Assembly (NCBI GenBank): GCA_022478985.1
Contig: JAKSZP010013326.1
Location: forward strand, 84,356 to 148,355
Source: Massospora cicadina
Taxonomy: Eukaryota > Entomophthoromycota > Entomophthoromycetes > Entomophthorales > Entomophthoraceae
DNA: 64,000 nucleotides
Reading direction: 5' to 3'
Position numbers and translations under genes: made by a program. Of this stretch, positions 46,970 through 58,500 are shown in pieces. The notes below the pieces were generated by a model. The model was given only the letters and a program-made list of their open reading frames with translations. It was not told where the DNA came from and did no database searches. How positions within the stretch are numbered: the first letter of the stretch is position 1; each line of letters starts with the position of its first letter.

Positions 46970-47545
46970 CAAGGAGAAAGCATTTTTCGAGTGGCTACAC
47001 CAACCTTGGTTATGGAATTGAGGAGCTTTTTGGGGACTTACACATTTCTTAAAAGTTTACACCAAGACTTTCTGAGGTGGTAGTGACTCCGTATAAGGCG
47101 ATTGAGGGCCAAAGCTCTCCAGTGGTCCCCTTACCTGGAGGATGCCTTCCAAGCAGTGAAGTGCACCCTGCTGTCCACTTTGGTTCTTCACCATGTGGAC
47201 CCTGAAAGGGAGTTGGTTGTGGCTTTGGAAGCTTCCAACTTTGCTAAAGTGGCTGCTTTGTTACAATTTGGGAGAATATGGGGTGGGGCATCATGTGGGA
47301 TAACTTTCTAGGAAAATGTCCTTGCCTGAATTAATTACACCGTTTATGACAAAAAGTTGAGGCAGTGGTGGAGGCGCCACCCTATTGGCGTCATCATTTA
47401 TAAGGCTCTTCCCAACCATATCATGTTTATACAGGTCACTGAGATCTGTTGTATTATAGTACTCTCATATCCTGACCCAAGGCAAGCCTGCTGGCATGAG
47501 TGTAAGTTTTTGAGCAAAATTGTTATTAAATATAATCCTACTTTG
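46970..47545 (+). pseudogene. Gypsy RT connection and RNase H (probably family D)
   Basis: It reads TPTLVMELRSFLGTYTFL (RT thumb/connection), then AFQAVKCTLLSTLVLHHVDP and RELVVALEASNFAKVAAL (RNase H, catalytic Asp position altered), NYTVYDKKLRQWW and DPRQACWHECKFLSK (47475-47520). RNase H removes the RNA strand during cDNA synthesis. No integrase follows; sequence becomes AT-rich after about 47545. Confidence 0.85.
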
Positions 47546-48368
47546 CTAGTCAGAAAGAGTTTCAGATGGTATATCATTGATTCTGCTATATATCTTATGG
47601 AAATTTCTAACCTTTCAGAAATATCATAAAGCTAATTAATAATATATGACTCTTCTGGTCTCTTCTGGGTATTTTTCCCTTTCTAATTGGGAACTCTCCA
47701 GACTCAGGTAATAATGCCAAGTTTTTCTGGACGCTTTTCTAATCTCCTTAATATGAATATTAAATTAATAATCAGATATAAGATGGAAATATGATTATAT
47801 GGTAAGATGATGATTTTATTTTAGGGCCAGGAGCCAGTATTTTATACCTCTTGAGCATTTACTGGCCATACTCACCTAAAAGATGAGTTCATTAAAGCCA
47901 TGCCATTCCTCTGTGGATTATAGCAGTGGTTATTAAAAATCCACAAGTTAATTAATTCCTTGATTTAATGTAAATATTATCATCTTAGACCAATTGGAGG
48001 CACTACTAATCGCATAATTGGGAAGAAAATTAGGCTTAGTATTAGCACCTCAATGGTGAAAATTCGCCCTATAACCAGTCTGATTATGTTTTGTCATACA
48101 GCTGACGAAATAAAATAGATGGGGATAAGAATATGGAATTCAAATAATTATGCACCCCTAATTGGAACGTTGGCAGGCCTCTCAATGGTACTAGGTACTC
48201 CCTATTTGGGCAGCTCATGTGCAAGTACTAATGTGCTGGTTGCCATTATTCAACATACATAAAAATTAATATTCAATAATTGTAATTGCATTAAATATAA
48301 AAAAAGATTAAGTTTAAGCCATAAATTCATTTGATCACCCAAGTGACTCCCATAATCAGCTATAATAT
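47546..48368. other. AT-rich DNA without recognisable genes
   Basis: No coding motif, LTR end or RNA gene seen after the RNase H relic. Confidence 0.5.
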
Positions 48369-48441
48369 TATATTATAGCTATTATTTTTTTTTAGTACTA
48401 GATGGTCCCAACCCAAGGGGGGATATATTATAGCTATTATT
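48369..48441 (-). mobile_element. Ultrashort LINE 3' tail (site B) with 18-bp target duplications
   Basis: A 37-bp insert (48387-48423) read on the minus strand gives tccccccttgggttgggacc then atctagtacta and A7. It is flanked by identical 18-bp repeats tatattatagctattatt at 48369-48386 and 48424-48441. The insert matches the last 30 or so bases of the LINE ending at about 39106. This is the clearest of the three tails. Confidence 0.9.
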
Positions 48442-48819
48442 AGCTATGATAATTGGGTTGTTTAGAAGCAATTAAAATAAGGAATAAACACAGAAGGGTA
48501 TAAATATAATTCAAGCATTTTATTATTTTAATTTGGTCAAAATTCCTAAAATATTCTATTAGATTTTTCTAAATTAATAGCTATAAACTTAGAAGCAATT
48601 AGATTAATTTGAGGTGAATCTGATTTATTAAGTTATGCAGAAAAATTGAGAAAAATCAAAGGATCCATTAATTGAAGTATCTATCAGCATTGATGGTTTT
48701 TCTCAAAGGGTTTGTTTTTGAGTCAACAATCAAAATATAACGTGCCACATTTGACTGAAATAAACCTGATTTACAATTTTATCTTAAATGTTTGTAAATA
48801 GTACCTTTTCTACCTACTG

Positions 48820-49546
48820 CAATTTTGTTGCTTAAAATTAATTTTCTACAACGTTGTCAGTTTAGCCAATTAGACATGACTATGCAGATGCATAGGTTCC
48901 TAGGCTCCCTCAGAAAGTCACAATTAGGTCAACTTGTTTCTGTGGCAACTTTAATGACGTCTAATTGGCCCAAGACTATTGTCAAGGAGGAGTATAACCC
49001 CACCATTGAGCATACTTGAGGATCAGTGGGTTACAAACTTTGGTCGCATTATTCAACAATTCTTACAGTAGACACTTTCAGCCACAATTTGACCCTTGCA
49101 ATACAAATTTCCCACATCAGTTCATCTATCAGGATGGTGATCTTCTGGCTGAGTTTATAATCGCCCTCAACCATTTCCTGATGACTTAAGCCTATAATTA
49201 AGTACTGAAATTGTCAAATTATTTGCGTCAGGGTCAACTTATTGACCAAACAAGGGCCAAATATGTGAGACTTTATAACCCCATGCATCTTTTTTAAGGT
49301 TAAAGATGCAACCATATGACCTCAATATATTGTTCAAGTCAACGCCTTTGTAGAGGAAATTATCAGTTCCTGGTCCGCGCTGTTGGGAGTAGGCCCAGTT
49401 TTGTTTCCTCCTTAAGTCTAAATACCCATGATGTTCAGGATCGTCATTTTCGCTCAGCTGTTTGGGCAGCTTTTGAGGCTTTGCATCAGGATAGCATGGT
49501 TGAATATCTTAGCCAGACAATTGCCATCTCAACCTTGGCAAAAGAA
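48820..49546 (+). pseudogene. Gag-like coding relic
   Basis: Plus-strand frames read DGDLLAEFIIALNHFL, GQLIDQTRAKYVRLYNP and a clean piece from 49316 to 49558. The pattern resembles a gypsy Gag capsid region, but no knuckle is seen and I cannot place it in a family. The coding signal stops where the LTR at 49547 begins, so it is probably an older element into which the family C element inserted. Confidence 0.4.
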
Positions 49547-50300
49547 TGTTTTGGGTAGTACTAATCTCAATTTAACAAGTATGATTGGCCAATTACATGT
49601 CTGATCTCAAAATAATATTATTTTAAATGAAAATAATGACAATACTGGCCAAAAGACCCTGGCCAATTCTTGGTGGAACCCTGCGAATTGGGGCAACACT
49701 TTTCCAAATAACAAACAGGCTAGTAGAAAAATTTGGCAGTCAGGTTGCTCCAACCACGTGGCATATTCTGGGGAGCCCATCAAATGGTTCTCCACCAGCC
49801 ACGTCTAGTTTCATTTCAACACCTAAGCTGGTGCCACCCCTTTTATATGCTTGGCGGAGGTCCCTCATGGTGCAATTATTTTATTCAGTGGTGATTGGTT
49901 GAAATTTATCAAATCATTACCACATGAGTACATTCTGCCTAAAAATACCTTTCCCATATTGGGACCATCTGGTACTAAAAAAATACCTTTCCCATCAGTT
50001 GTTTCACCAAAGTAACCCAAATTCTCAAGCTCTGATAGGATTAATTACCTTATTTTATATTTGGGATGTTACCAAGCTATTCCTAACAATTAACCTTGTA
50101 TTTCCCTCAACCCTCGATATAATTTATACTGAATGGTCCAATATTGAGAAGGTTCATTTTTTACCCTGCTTTGATACTAATAAACCTTATAAAAATCAAC
50201 TTTTGGTTATTTAGTGTTTTAAGATTTTTATTTTCTAAAATCCTTTTGTGAATCCAGCACCCATCAGCACCAGCGAGCGAAAAACAGCTGGATTCCAACA
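49547..50300 (+). repeat. 5' LTR of family C gypsy element
   Basis: From TGTTTTGGGTAG to GATTCCAACA. The right end is supported by the primer-binding-like aagtggtgcacactacag that follows; the left end by TGTT...AACA symmetry and by the inverted copy at 33129-33940. It contains an ultrashort LINE tail (site C). A TATA-like sequence is on the opposite strand, which leaves some doubt about orientation. Confidence 0.6.
49941..49995 (+). mobile_element. Ultrashort LINE 3' tail (site C) with 17-bp target duplications
   Basis: The insert attgggaccatctggtacta plus A residues (from 49958) is flanked by aaaaatacctttcccat at 49941-49957 and 49979-49995. The related LTR at 33.1-33.9 kb has no insert at the corresponding place (near 33450), an empty-site control. 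Confidence 0.88.
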
Positions 50301-50318
50301 AAGTGGTGCACACTACAG
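50301..50318 (+). promoter_or_regulatory. Putative primer-binding site of family C
   Basis: aagtggtgcacactacag follows the LTR end and resembles the sites at 17957 and 63125. The gag start codon comes 34 bases later. Confidence 0.55.
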
Positions 50319-50351
50319 GGGTCATCTTTACACAACAAAAATCGTCTAAAA

Positions 50352-50377
50352 ATGGAGACTCTAAATGTGAGTAACCC
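50352..50377 (+). pseudogene. Gag start of family C element, eight codons before an insertion
   Basis: ATG at 50352 opens a frame of eight codons plus two bases that ends at the target duplication AACCC (50373-50377). The frame resumes at 56456 in phase when one copy of AACCC is counted, and then stays open for over 100 codons. This short exon-like piece is identified only because the insertion can be subtracted exactly. Confidence 0.8.
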
Positions 50378-51534
50378 TGTCAGGTGAACAGCAACTAAGA
50401 ATTAGAACAGCCTGCCACCTAGGTGCTAAAGCGCCTGGATGGCAGACCAGAATGCCAAAAGCACTGCTGCTGGAATGATGGATATGGAACTGGGAAGGAA
50501 TTTCCCCAATAACTACCAGTAAGCCAGAATCTCAAACAGGCACATAAGAGAATATCATACGAGTATGGCCATTAACCCTGAGGGGAGGGTGATGGTCACA
50601 AAGAAAAAGTGGCTTATTTTTCAACATAAAAAACTGGATTTTTAGAAAAGGTTTTTTTTTGGAAAAATTTAGGAAAAAAAACTTGACCAACAATTTTCTC
50701 AGGGTGATGTGACTAATTAAATATTAGTCAATTTAGAGGGGAAACAAGCTAGAATTGGGTCCCTCAAGTTCAACCTAACTGGAGAATTGTTTGGGAATGG
50801 GGAACAGATAATTTAACTGGGAACTGACATTGAAGAATTGGCAGCAGGCTGAGTCACTGTTGGTTTAACCTCAAACGTCCGAACTGAGGCTCAACTATGT
50901 TTCTGATGGTTGGCGTGATAGCATTAGCCTGACAAGCAGCAGGAATACCACAAGGCTACCCCACATAGGGGCAGGCCCATTTGGATGGGAATGGGTTTGG
51001 GACGCCCAACCCACCCATGCTCAATCACTGAGCCATTCATTCAGTCAGTGGCGTTGCATTGGGCGCAATGCCCAATTTGCCAGCAGGGAGCTTTAAACCC
51101 TCATTGATGGTGTCCAATGATGTTACCTGCCCATCAAGGATGATCCCAAATATTTTGGGAGGGGGGTGATTTTTTGATAGTAATGTTAACTGAATCGAAA
51201 CCATCAGAAATTCCAGCCAACAGATCAGTTTTCATACCTTTTTGACCATTTTAATCTGAACATTGGGCTGATTGCCGCTAAAATTAGTTCTGATTGCTTT
51301 CATTTTGGCAATCTCAGCACAGATTTCACTGATTCCCTAAAGCAGTTCTGCCAAGGTGGTGTGGGTACTGGGGGCGGGATCCAAAGTGGAAGAGCTGTTA
51401 CCCAGCACTCATCTACCAAGTGAGTGAGATTGCCCTGAGTAACGAGGGGTATGTCCATCCTCTTTGGTGCCTTCTTGCTCAGGAATGGGAAAATGGCCTG
51501 ATCAACGCCCAAAGGACGTTCCCCAGGACTTATA
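50378..51534 (-). repeat. 3' LTR of the complete family A element
   Basis: 1157 bp; plus-strand ends TGTCAGG and ACTTATA (the terminal CA of the plus strand became TA). It aligns end to end with 55297-56455 with scattered, mostly transition, differences. Confidence 0.93.
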
Positions 51535-51562
51535 TTACCCTTTCCTTTTTTAAGGAAAGGGC
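51535..51562 (-). promoter_or_regulatory. Polypurine tract of the complete family A element
   Basis: On the minus strand an A/G run (aaaaaaggaaaggg) ends a few bases before the 3' LTR. The same tract lies next to the LTR at 35730. Confidence 0.75.
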
Positions 51563-51699
51563 CCAACACCAGAAAACTGCATGAGAGCCACATTCTTGTG
51601 CGCCTTGGGTAAATTGATTGAATTACCATCGCAGGTTTTTGAGGAGGGTGGGTAGCATTAGGGTGGGATTTGTGAAATGCTTTGACCAATTCCATACAG

Positions 51700-52946
51700 T
51701 TTGCACAACTGCATGCCTTGATCTAACTGTTCTTGTAGTCTGGATAACCTTCCCAAGCCATGAGATATTGAACTGACTGGAAGGACTTGCGGGATGCCAG
51801 GATATTCTCCACCTCAGCCTCTTCCACATCCTCAATGATGATTGGTTCAGGTTCTGTGGGAACTGTACCCTTGAAAGGTGACATCTGGGAAACATGGAAG
51901 ATGTGATGCTGTTTCCAGTGAGCTGGAAGCTTCAACTGGAACGCACCATTACCCAAGACCTCTTCCACCAAATGGGGGCCAGAATGCTTACTTGCAAATT
52001 TATGGGAATACACTTGAATATGTAAAAGGCAGGTATCGAGCATAACATAGGAGCCCACTGTTATATCATGACTGGGGAGGCGCTTACAATCCTCAAACTG
52101 CTTGTAGTCAATAGCTTTGGTGAGGTGTTCCCACACCAAGGATTGAGTTGACCTAATATGTTCAGCATGATCCGTGGCAGCTTGGACCTCAGGCTGCAAG
52201 CAAGGTCTGAACAAAAACAAAGGATTGTAACCCAACGTCATTTCATAGGGCAAAAACCCCGTAGATGCATGGATTCCATTGTTATAAGCGAATTGAGCGA
52301 GGGGAAGGTCAATGGCCCAGGTGTCCTGTGCAGCCAAAGCATAGCAACGAAGGTACTGTTTGAGGACTTAGTTGACACGCTCAGTCTGTCCATTGGACTG
52401 GGGATGGTACGCTGTGGAACGGCAGGGGGATATTTTTAGGATAGATAGGAGTTCACTCAAAAACCGCTTCATGAACTGTGAACCACAGTCACTAATAATC
52501 TCTTGTGGGAGACCAAACATTAAGAACATGTGACGCACAAAAAGGAGGGCAGTTACCTCCGACATATTCATGGAATTGCAAGGAATAAAGAGGGAAAATG
52601 TTGTGAAACAATCCACCACAACCATCACCGCTGTGAACCCACTAGAGCAGGGGAGTTTGATGATAAAGTCCATAGACACCAATACCCATGGACCCTCCAC
52701 CCGCTGTAAGGGGTGTAAAAGGCCGTTTCTACTGGAGCAGTCTGACTTAGCCTGAGCACAAGTAACGCAGTCTGCGATCCAGGCCAGAACTTCTTTTATC
52801 AAACCCGCCCAACTGTAGGTCCGTTTGATCATATCAATGCATTTCTTAGTACCAGGATGACTGACCATGAGGGGATCGTGATGTGCGCGGAATACCTCAG
52901 TTTGGAAGGAGGGGGGGAACCCAAACGTGTGACCAAAAATATTCAA
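51700..52946 (-). pseudogene. Family A integrase with C-terminal chromodomain
   Basis: The first frame (52946-52368) has the HHCC zinc region (HHDPLMVSHPGTKK ... CVTCAQAK) and the catalytic triad: D93 in SMDFI, D153 in ISDCGSQF and E189 in NGQTERVN, with exact 35-residue spacing. The second frame (52337-51723) continues with FAYNNGIHASTGFLPYEM, a GPHLVEEVLGNGAFQLKLP module (residues 120-138), WKQHHIFHVSQMSPFKG, and a chromodomain VENILASRKSFQSVQYLMAW from residue 176. A short gap with a stop (about 52340-52370) separates the frames. Chromodomain gypsy elements target chromatin with particular histone marks. No catalytic residue is lost. Confidence 0.93.
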
Positions 52947-53017
52947 GACCCTCCTACAATGAGTATAGGGAGTGTTTATGCTTATGATAAGATAACTGCT
53001 TGACCAGCTCCACGCCC

Positions 53018-54115
53018 TCAGGGCAGGCCATTTGACTGGCTAAGACCTGAGCAACTAATGGAGTGTCTGGGGCTAGAGCGATGGAAGAAACGACAGGGGG
53101 AACAATTGACAGTATGTGGGTGGCAGGAATCACATATAACGAGATCCACTTCCTCCGGATCCACGGAACAGTGGGAAGGGCTGTGGCTGAGAAAATTGGG
53201 AAGTACATTGAGTGCACCTTTTATGAACTCAAATTTGAAATTAAACCTGCGCAAATCCCAATAGGTTTGGGCTTGCCAACGCGCCAATTTTTGGGGTTTA
53301 TGAAAGTATAAGAGAGCCTGGTAGTCCATGTGGACTGTTAACTTATGTTGAGCACCCTGTAACAGATACCTCCAATGAGTTAATGCCCATGCAACGGCTG
53401 CCAACTCCTTGTCATAAATGGCCCAGGACTTCTCCATAGAGGTTAACTTTTGGGAATAATAGGCGACTGGGTGTTCCAAGCCATCATGCTCCTGGAGCAA
53501 CACTGCCCCATGGCTACCAACAAGGCGTCGCATGCAATGATATATGGCTTGGTAGGATCAGCATGTTTCAAAAAAATGAGAAGGGACACAAACACCTCTT
53601 TAATTAATTTGAACGCCTGTTGGCATTTGGCCATCCAGCAAAATGGTACGCTTTTCCCTGTAAGGGGGTGGAGCGGGGCAGCAAGCTGGGAAAGTGCTGG
53701 GGAGAACTTTTTTATGTAAATGATGGTTCCTAAGAAACTCCATAGTTGTTTCTGGGTAGTCGGGGTTGTCCATTCCTGGATAGCATCCAACTTATTGGGA
53801 GGGATTGTGTAACCATCTTTAAGGATGAGGTTCCCAAGGAAGGTAACCTCCTCCTTATAGAACTCGCACTTGGAAGGCTTGATAAACAAGCCTGTCTTAT
53901 GCAAGGTGGCCACAACTGCTTCCAAGTCAGTAGCATGTTGTTCGGGATTCAGGGAGTGAACCAGAATGTCATCAATATATGCAACTGCGCAGGTAAACTG
54001 GAGGTCACCCAGTACATTATCGATCATGCATTGAAACATAATGGGAGCATTCTTCAGCCCAAAGGGCATTATGCGGAATTGGAAAATGCCTCACTTCATC
54101 TGGATTGCTGTTGAT
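53018..54115 (-). pseudogene. Family A reverse transcriptase (palm to thumb) and RNase H
   Basis: Frame 54069-53443 begins MPFGLKNAPIMFQCMID and contains the intact catalytic box YIDD (residues 31-34), KCEFYKEEVTFLGN, and the connection WSFLGTIIYIKKFSPALSQL. Frame 53533-53018 carries RNase H (LEHPVAYYSQKLTSMEKSWA, YDKELAAVAWAL, then the end of the domain near NVLPNFLSH). The two overlap and are in different frames. This is the only gypsy RT in the window with an undamaged YxDD. Confidence 0.93.
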
Positions 54116-55200
54116 TATTATATCTCTTTCATTACTCAAATCTGGTTGAATGCACTAATGAGATCCATCTTGGAAAACACCCAAGATTTGGCGATTTCTT
54201 GGCTTATAGTCTGCTCTAAAGGCAGGGCGTAGGGATCAAAAACTGTGATTTTTATTTAAGTGTCCATAGTCCACACAGGAGTGGAGGGAACCATCAGCTT
54301 TTTTAGCAAAGACGATGGGAGACATGACTGGTGAGGTCTCTTTGAACAATCACACTTTTTTCAACATATTGTTCAACCAGGTGATGAGCGCAACCTCCTC
54401 CTCTGCTGTGTGGGGATACAACGGGTAGTTAATATTCACCAGCTCCACTGTTGTAAAAAAACCATAGTAGAATCTAGTGTGGGGAGGCAAATGGTCCGCC
54501 TTTTCAGAAAAAAAATGCCATGATTGCGCATTAAACTTTCTGGAAAATTGGATGGTATGCCTATAGGGGAGACGAGGGACATGATAGAATTGCGACCTTG
54601 AGTTTTCTTATGAGTGTCAATTAGGGGGAATTCACCCTCCAGTTGATCATTAATGAACGAAAGCATGTTAGACTCCAGGTGGATCATGACATGTTGCCGG
54701 CGCCACCATCCCACTCCTAAGATTACTGGAAACACCAAGTTTGGCATAGAAGAGAAGCGGTCGCAGAAGCTGAACTGGTGTATTAAAAAATGTGACTGGT
54801 CAGCGTACCAGGTATGAGGTTTGGGAGGCTGACTATGCAACCATCACCAAAGGATCTGCATCCAGGGCAAGTTCCAATTGCTGGGCCAGTTCTACACTCA
54901 TAAGATTTCCCACAACTCCAGTGTCCACCAGGGCCTCAAAGAAGACGTGATGGGACCCAACACTAATCTTCATGGGTACTAAGAAGTAAGCGGAGTCTCC
55001 TTATTTGTAGTTGTGGATGAATCAAGTGATACCAAAGAGATGGTAGTGGGGTCAGGGGAAACCACTAGGCTTTTGTGGGGGTAAACTCGTTGCAAGTTGG
55101 GATGTCAGATCCTACTGACATGGGCAGAATAGCCGTGGCAACTATGGTATATAGGTTTGAAGTTTTGAGTGGAACTGAACTATTGTGGACAGAGAAAATC
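54116..55200 (-). pseudogene. Family A zinc knuckle remnant, protease and RT N-terminus
   Basis: Near 55150-55110 a frame reads YHSCHGYSAHVSR, a damaged CCHC knuckle. The protease follows with EALVDTGVVGNLMSVELAQQ; the triad DTG is at 54925-54917 and intact. The 134-codon frame 54840-54436 reads VILGVGWWRR (protease-RT linker with ILGMPWL-type motif) towards the RT fingers. Then several stops occur before the palm frame at 54069. There is no room for a capsid gene upstream. Confidence 0.85.
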
Positions 55201-55296
55201 TTCTTCACAAACTAGTTCAGTGGAAAAGGAGGGACCATTGCTGCGCCAATATCTACAAGAAAGAAAAAAGTGGTTAAAATAATGGTTGGTCAATTA

Positions 55297-56455
55297 TGTC
55301 AGGCAAACAGCAAGTAGGAATTAGACCAGTCTGCTAGCCTAGGTGCCAAAGCGCCCAGATGGCAGACCAGAATGGCAAAGGCACTGCTGCTGGTATGACG
55401 GATATAGAGCTGGGAAGGAATTTCCCCAATAACTGCCAGTGAGCCAGAATCTCATACAGGCACATAAGGGAATACCATACGAGTATGGCCATTAACCTCA
55501 AGGGGAGTGTGATGGTCAGTGGAAAACGTGGCTTATTTTTCAACATAAAAAACTGGATTTTTAGGTTGGGTTTTTAATGGAAAAATTTAGGAAAGAAAAA
55601 CCACCAACAATTTTCTCAGTGCGATGTGAATAATTAAATAGTATTTGATTTAGAGGGTAAACAAGCCAGGATTGGGTCCCACAAGTTTGACCTAACTGGT
55701 GAATTGTTCAGGAATGGGGAACAGATAATTTAACTGGGAACCAACATTGAAGAATTTGGCAGCAGGCTGAGTTGCTGTTGGTTTGAACTCAAAAATCCGA
55801 GCTGAGGCTCAAATATGTCTCTAATGGTTGGCATGACGGCGTTTAGCCCAACGAGCAGCAGGAATCCCCCAAGGCCACCCCACATAGAGGCGGGCCCATT
55901 TAGTTAGGAATGGGTTTGGGACTCCCAACCTGCCTGTACTCAGTCACTGAGCAGTTTGTTTGGTCAGTGACGTTGCATCAGGCACAGTGCCCGATTTGCC
56001 AGCAGGGAGCTTCAAACCCTCGTTGATGGTGTCTGATGCTATTACCTGCCTGTCAGGGATGATCCCTGACGATTTTGGGAGGGGGGTGATTTTTTTCAAT
56101 CATCATATTAGCTGAATTGAAACCATCAGGCATTCCAGCCATTAGATCAGTCTTCATAACTTTTCAACCATTTGAAATCTGAACATTTGGCTGATTGCCG
56201 CTCAAATTAGTTCCAATTGCTTTTTTTGGTGATCTTGGCGCAGATTTCACTGATTCCCTATAGCAGTTCTGCTGAGGTGAGTGTGGGCACTGGGGGTGGG
56301 ATCCAAAGTGGAAGAGCTGTTATTAGCACTCATTTACCATGTGAGTGAGATCACCCTGAGTAACGAGGGGTACAGCCATCCTCTTCAGCGCCTTATTTCT
56401 TGGGAATGGGAAAATGGCCCAATCAATGCCCAGAGGTCATTCCCTGGGACTTACA
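55297..56455 (-). repeat. 5' LTR of the complete family A element
   Basis: 1159 bp, ends TGTCAGG and GACTTACA on the plus strand. In element orientation it begins TGTAAGTCCC and is followed internally by taattgaccaacc, also found (ttgaccaacc) after the family D LTR at 42434. Confidence 0.93.
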
Positions 56456-57600
56456 AACCCTCCAACTTTCCCTCTTCCAAATGAATCACATTTAATTGCC
56501 CTGGAGAGGAAACAAGCAAGCGTGTATCCCATCTCTAAAAGCCTGAGAAGCGCCCATCAAGACTCCCTTTTAAAGAAAAGTACACTCCTGGTGAATTTGA
56601 GCATTGCTTCTTTTTTGTATGTTTTGAAGCTGCCATATATGGCACAACGGATAAGCAAAAAGTTCAACACATCCTCCATGCTTAGGTCGCTTGGCACAAG
56701 AGATGATAGTCCCTTATATGGACACTCTGCACACCTGGGCAGAGGTGAAGGAGGCTCTTCTAGTTGAATTCAGACCAAAGCAGAGTCTACTCAGGGAAAA
56801 ACATGCCTTTATGAACCTTAGCATGTATTAGGGCGAACTGACCGTTGCCTTTGCTGAGCGATTTTACCTTGCTATGCAAAGGTTGTCAACGTCTAACATG
56901 CTAATCCTTGATGATGATATCGCAGCCATGTTAACTGGGTTAGCCTTTCAACCCTCTTTAGCCAGGCATATCAACTTAGTGAAACGCCACTTCAAAAAAT
57001 ATCTGCGGCAAAAAGAGGCACTATTAGATGTTGCAAATTTCAATCTATGTGCAACAACAAATGAAGCTGATGTGAAACCTTCCGTTCTAATCAGTGAGGG
57101 GATTTTGCCCATAGAACAGTTGGAGGTGAAGCCACCTGTGCCTATCCTCTCTGTGAAAACTGCTCCCACAGTGTGACTGAAAAGATATCAATCCCTTCTG
57201 TAGGCTTAAGACGTATAATGCAGTTAATACCATGCTCCTGCACACGCTCACCAAAGCTGCTGTGCCTTCCTCTCCAGCCAAGCTGGTAGTTGCACGTCCT
57301 AAAGCTGCCCAACCTCTTGTAGCCATTTTCTTTACCTCAATTGCAACCTTGCTGTAACGGATTAGGTTCCTCCTGATCTGTACATTGCTTCAGATTGGGT
57401 GGAATTAGATCTGATTGTTGCTTTAATCCAAAGGGCCTCAAACTTGGGAATGTCGGAGCTAGTGAAATTTGACATCTCAAAACTAAAATGCATCCGTGAA
57501 ATGATGTCAGGCTTACACATGGAGTGGATGATGATCCAGTGGGATGTGGAGTCTTCTCAAGCAATGTGCTGGACATTGTTTGAGAGAGTCTAGTGTAGGA
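56456..57600 (+). pseudogene. Gag of family C element, remainder after the insertion
   Basis: The frame opened at 50352 continues here for about 100 codons. After frameshifts: TPGEFEHCFF, DKQKVQHILH, MDTLHTWAEVKEALLVEFRP (about 56720-56780), AFAERFYLAMQRLSTSNMLI (56850-56910), and an open 100-codon frame to 57176. A later frame to 57593 (VELDLIVALIQRASNLGMSE) may belong to the same protein. Features are those of a gypsy capsid: an amphipathic, Trp/Glu/Leu-rich helical region. No zinc knuckle was located. Confidence 0.7.
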
Positions 57601-57699
57601 AGGAGCTTACTCAATACTTGAGGAGCACTATTTATTGGAGGATGTTGTGGCCCTGGAAGGGCCAGTTGAGTCTTCTACAAAAAAAGAAAATCAAAATAA

Positions 57700-58500
57700 A
57701 AAAGATCGCTTGCTAATAAAGAATATTATTTTACTAAAAATTATGAAGCATCAGATCGGAATCATGAGCTCAACCAGAGAGATTGATGTGGCGTTGGCAT
57801 CATAATCGTCCCTTTCTTGGTCCCAGACCCTGCTGTTGATGTGCAGCATAGTGGGGCAGTGATGCGGGAATATGTGGCAATGACAAGGCATGGTGAAAGG
57901 GTTTGAGGATGGGCATCATCAGGCCTGTCCCTAGTATGGTCAGTAACATGGGTCTTACTTCCCAATTCGTTCATAGCATATTGGCGAAAACCTGCCCATT
58001 ACATTAGATGCAACTCAAATACACTTTTGTAGGTTTTGAGGGGGCCCCAAGAAGAGTGGTGTCAACAGGAGGGGAGGAATGGTATCGCTATGTGTTGGCA
58101 GTGGTGATGGTGAGTTTCTCACTAACATTTGTAATAAGAGAGGTGGTTCAAGTATGTGGCACAAGTCCCATGAAGATGGAGGAGAGCCATGGAGGATCTA
58201 CATATCCAAAAGGATGGGCGGCATTACCCATGGAAGATTTAGAGAAGATTCACCAAGAGGTGTCATGGATCATTTTCAGGCGTGGTTGACTCAATTTATG
58301 GGAGGGGAGACCCCTTTCTCGTTGCAGATTGTGCAAATTGTGGAGGCACTACCCTCAGATTTGGCAGGGTGGTTGCAAGAGTTGATTGAGGAGCAAGGTC
58401 GCCTTTCAGGATCCATGGATGAGTGCGTCAATTGGATTTAATGGGCTGCATGTCTGGATGAGGAGCAGGACGAGGTGTGGTCAGCTCTGCTGACGGTGTG
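57700..58500 (+). pseudogene. Second gag-like region
   Basis: Overlapping frames (58008-58289, 58079-58441) include DHFQAWLTQFMGGETPFSLQ and EALPSDLAGWLQELIEEQGR, typical of a retrotransposon capsid. It precedes the protease at 59.0 kb, so it is probably the gag of the pol that follows, distinct from the gag at 56.5 kb. Whether one or two elements are present between 56.5 and 61.8 kb is not settled. Confidence 0.55.

Larger units (their letters stand above)
50378..56455 (-). mobile_element. Complete family A chromodomain Ty3/gypsy element, perfect target duplication
   Basis: 6078 bp, LTR 55297-56455 (5') and 50378-51534 (3'), flanked by AACCC at 50373-50377 and 56456-56460. Minus-strand pol has protease, RT, RNase H, integrase and chromodomain in order. 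Only about 100 bp lie between the 5' LTR and the zinc-knuckle/protease region, so gag is missing. Pol has frameshifts but keeps DTG, YIDD and DDE residues. It is inserted in the Gag gene of a family C element. Confidence 0.95.
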
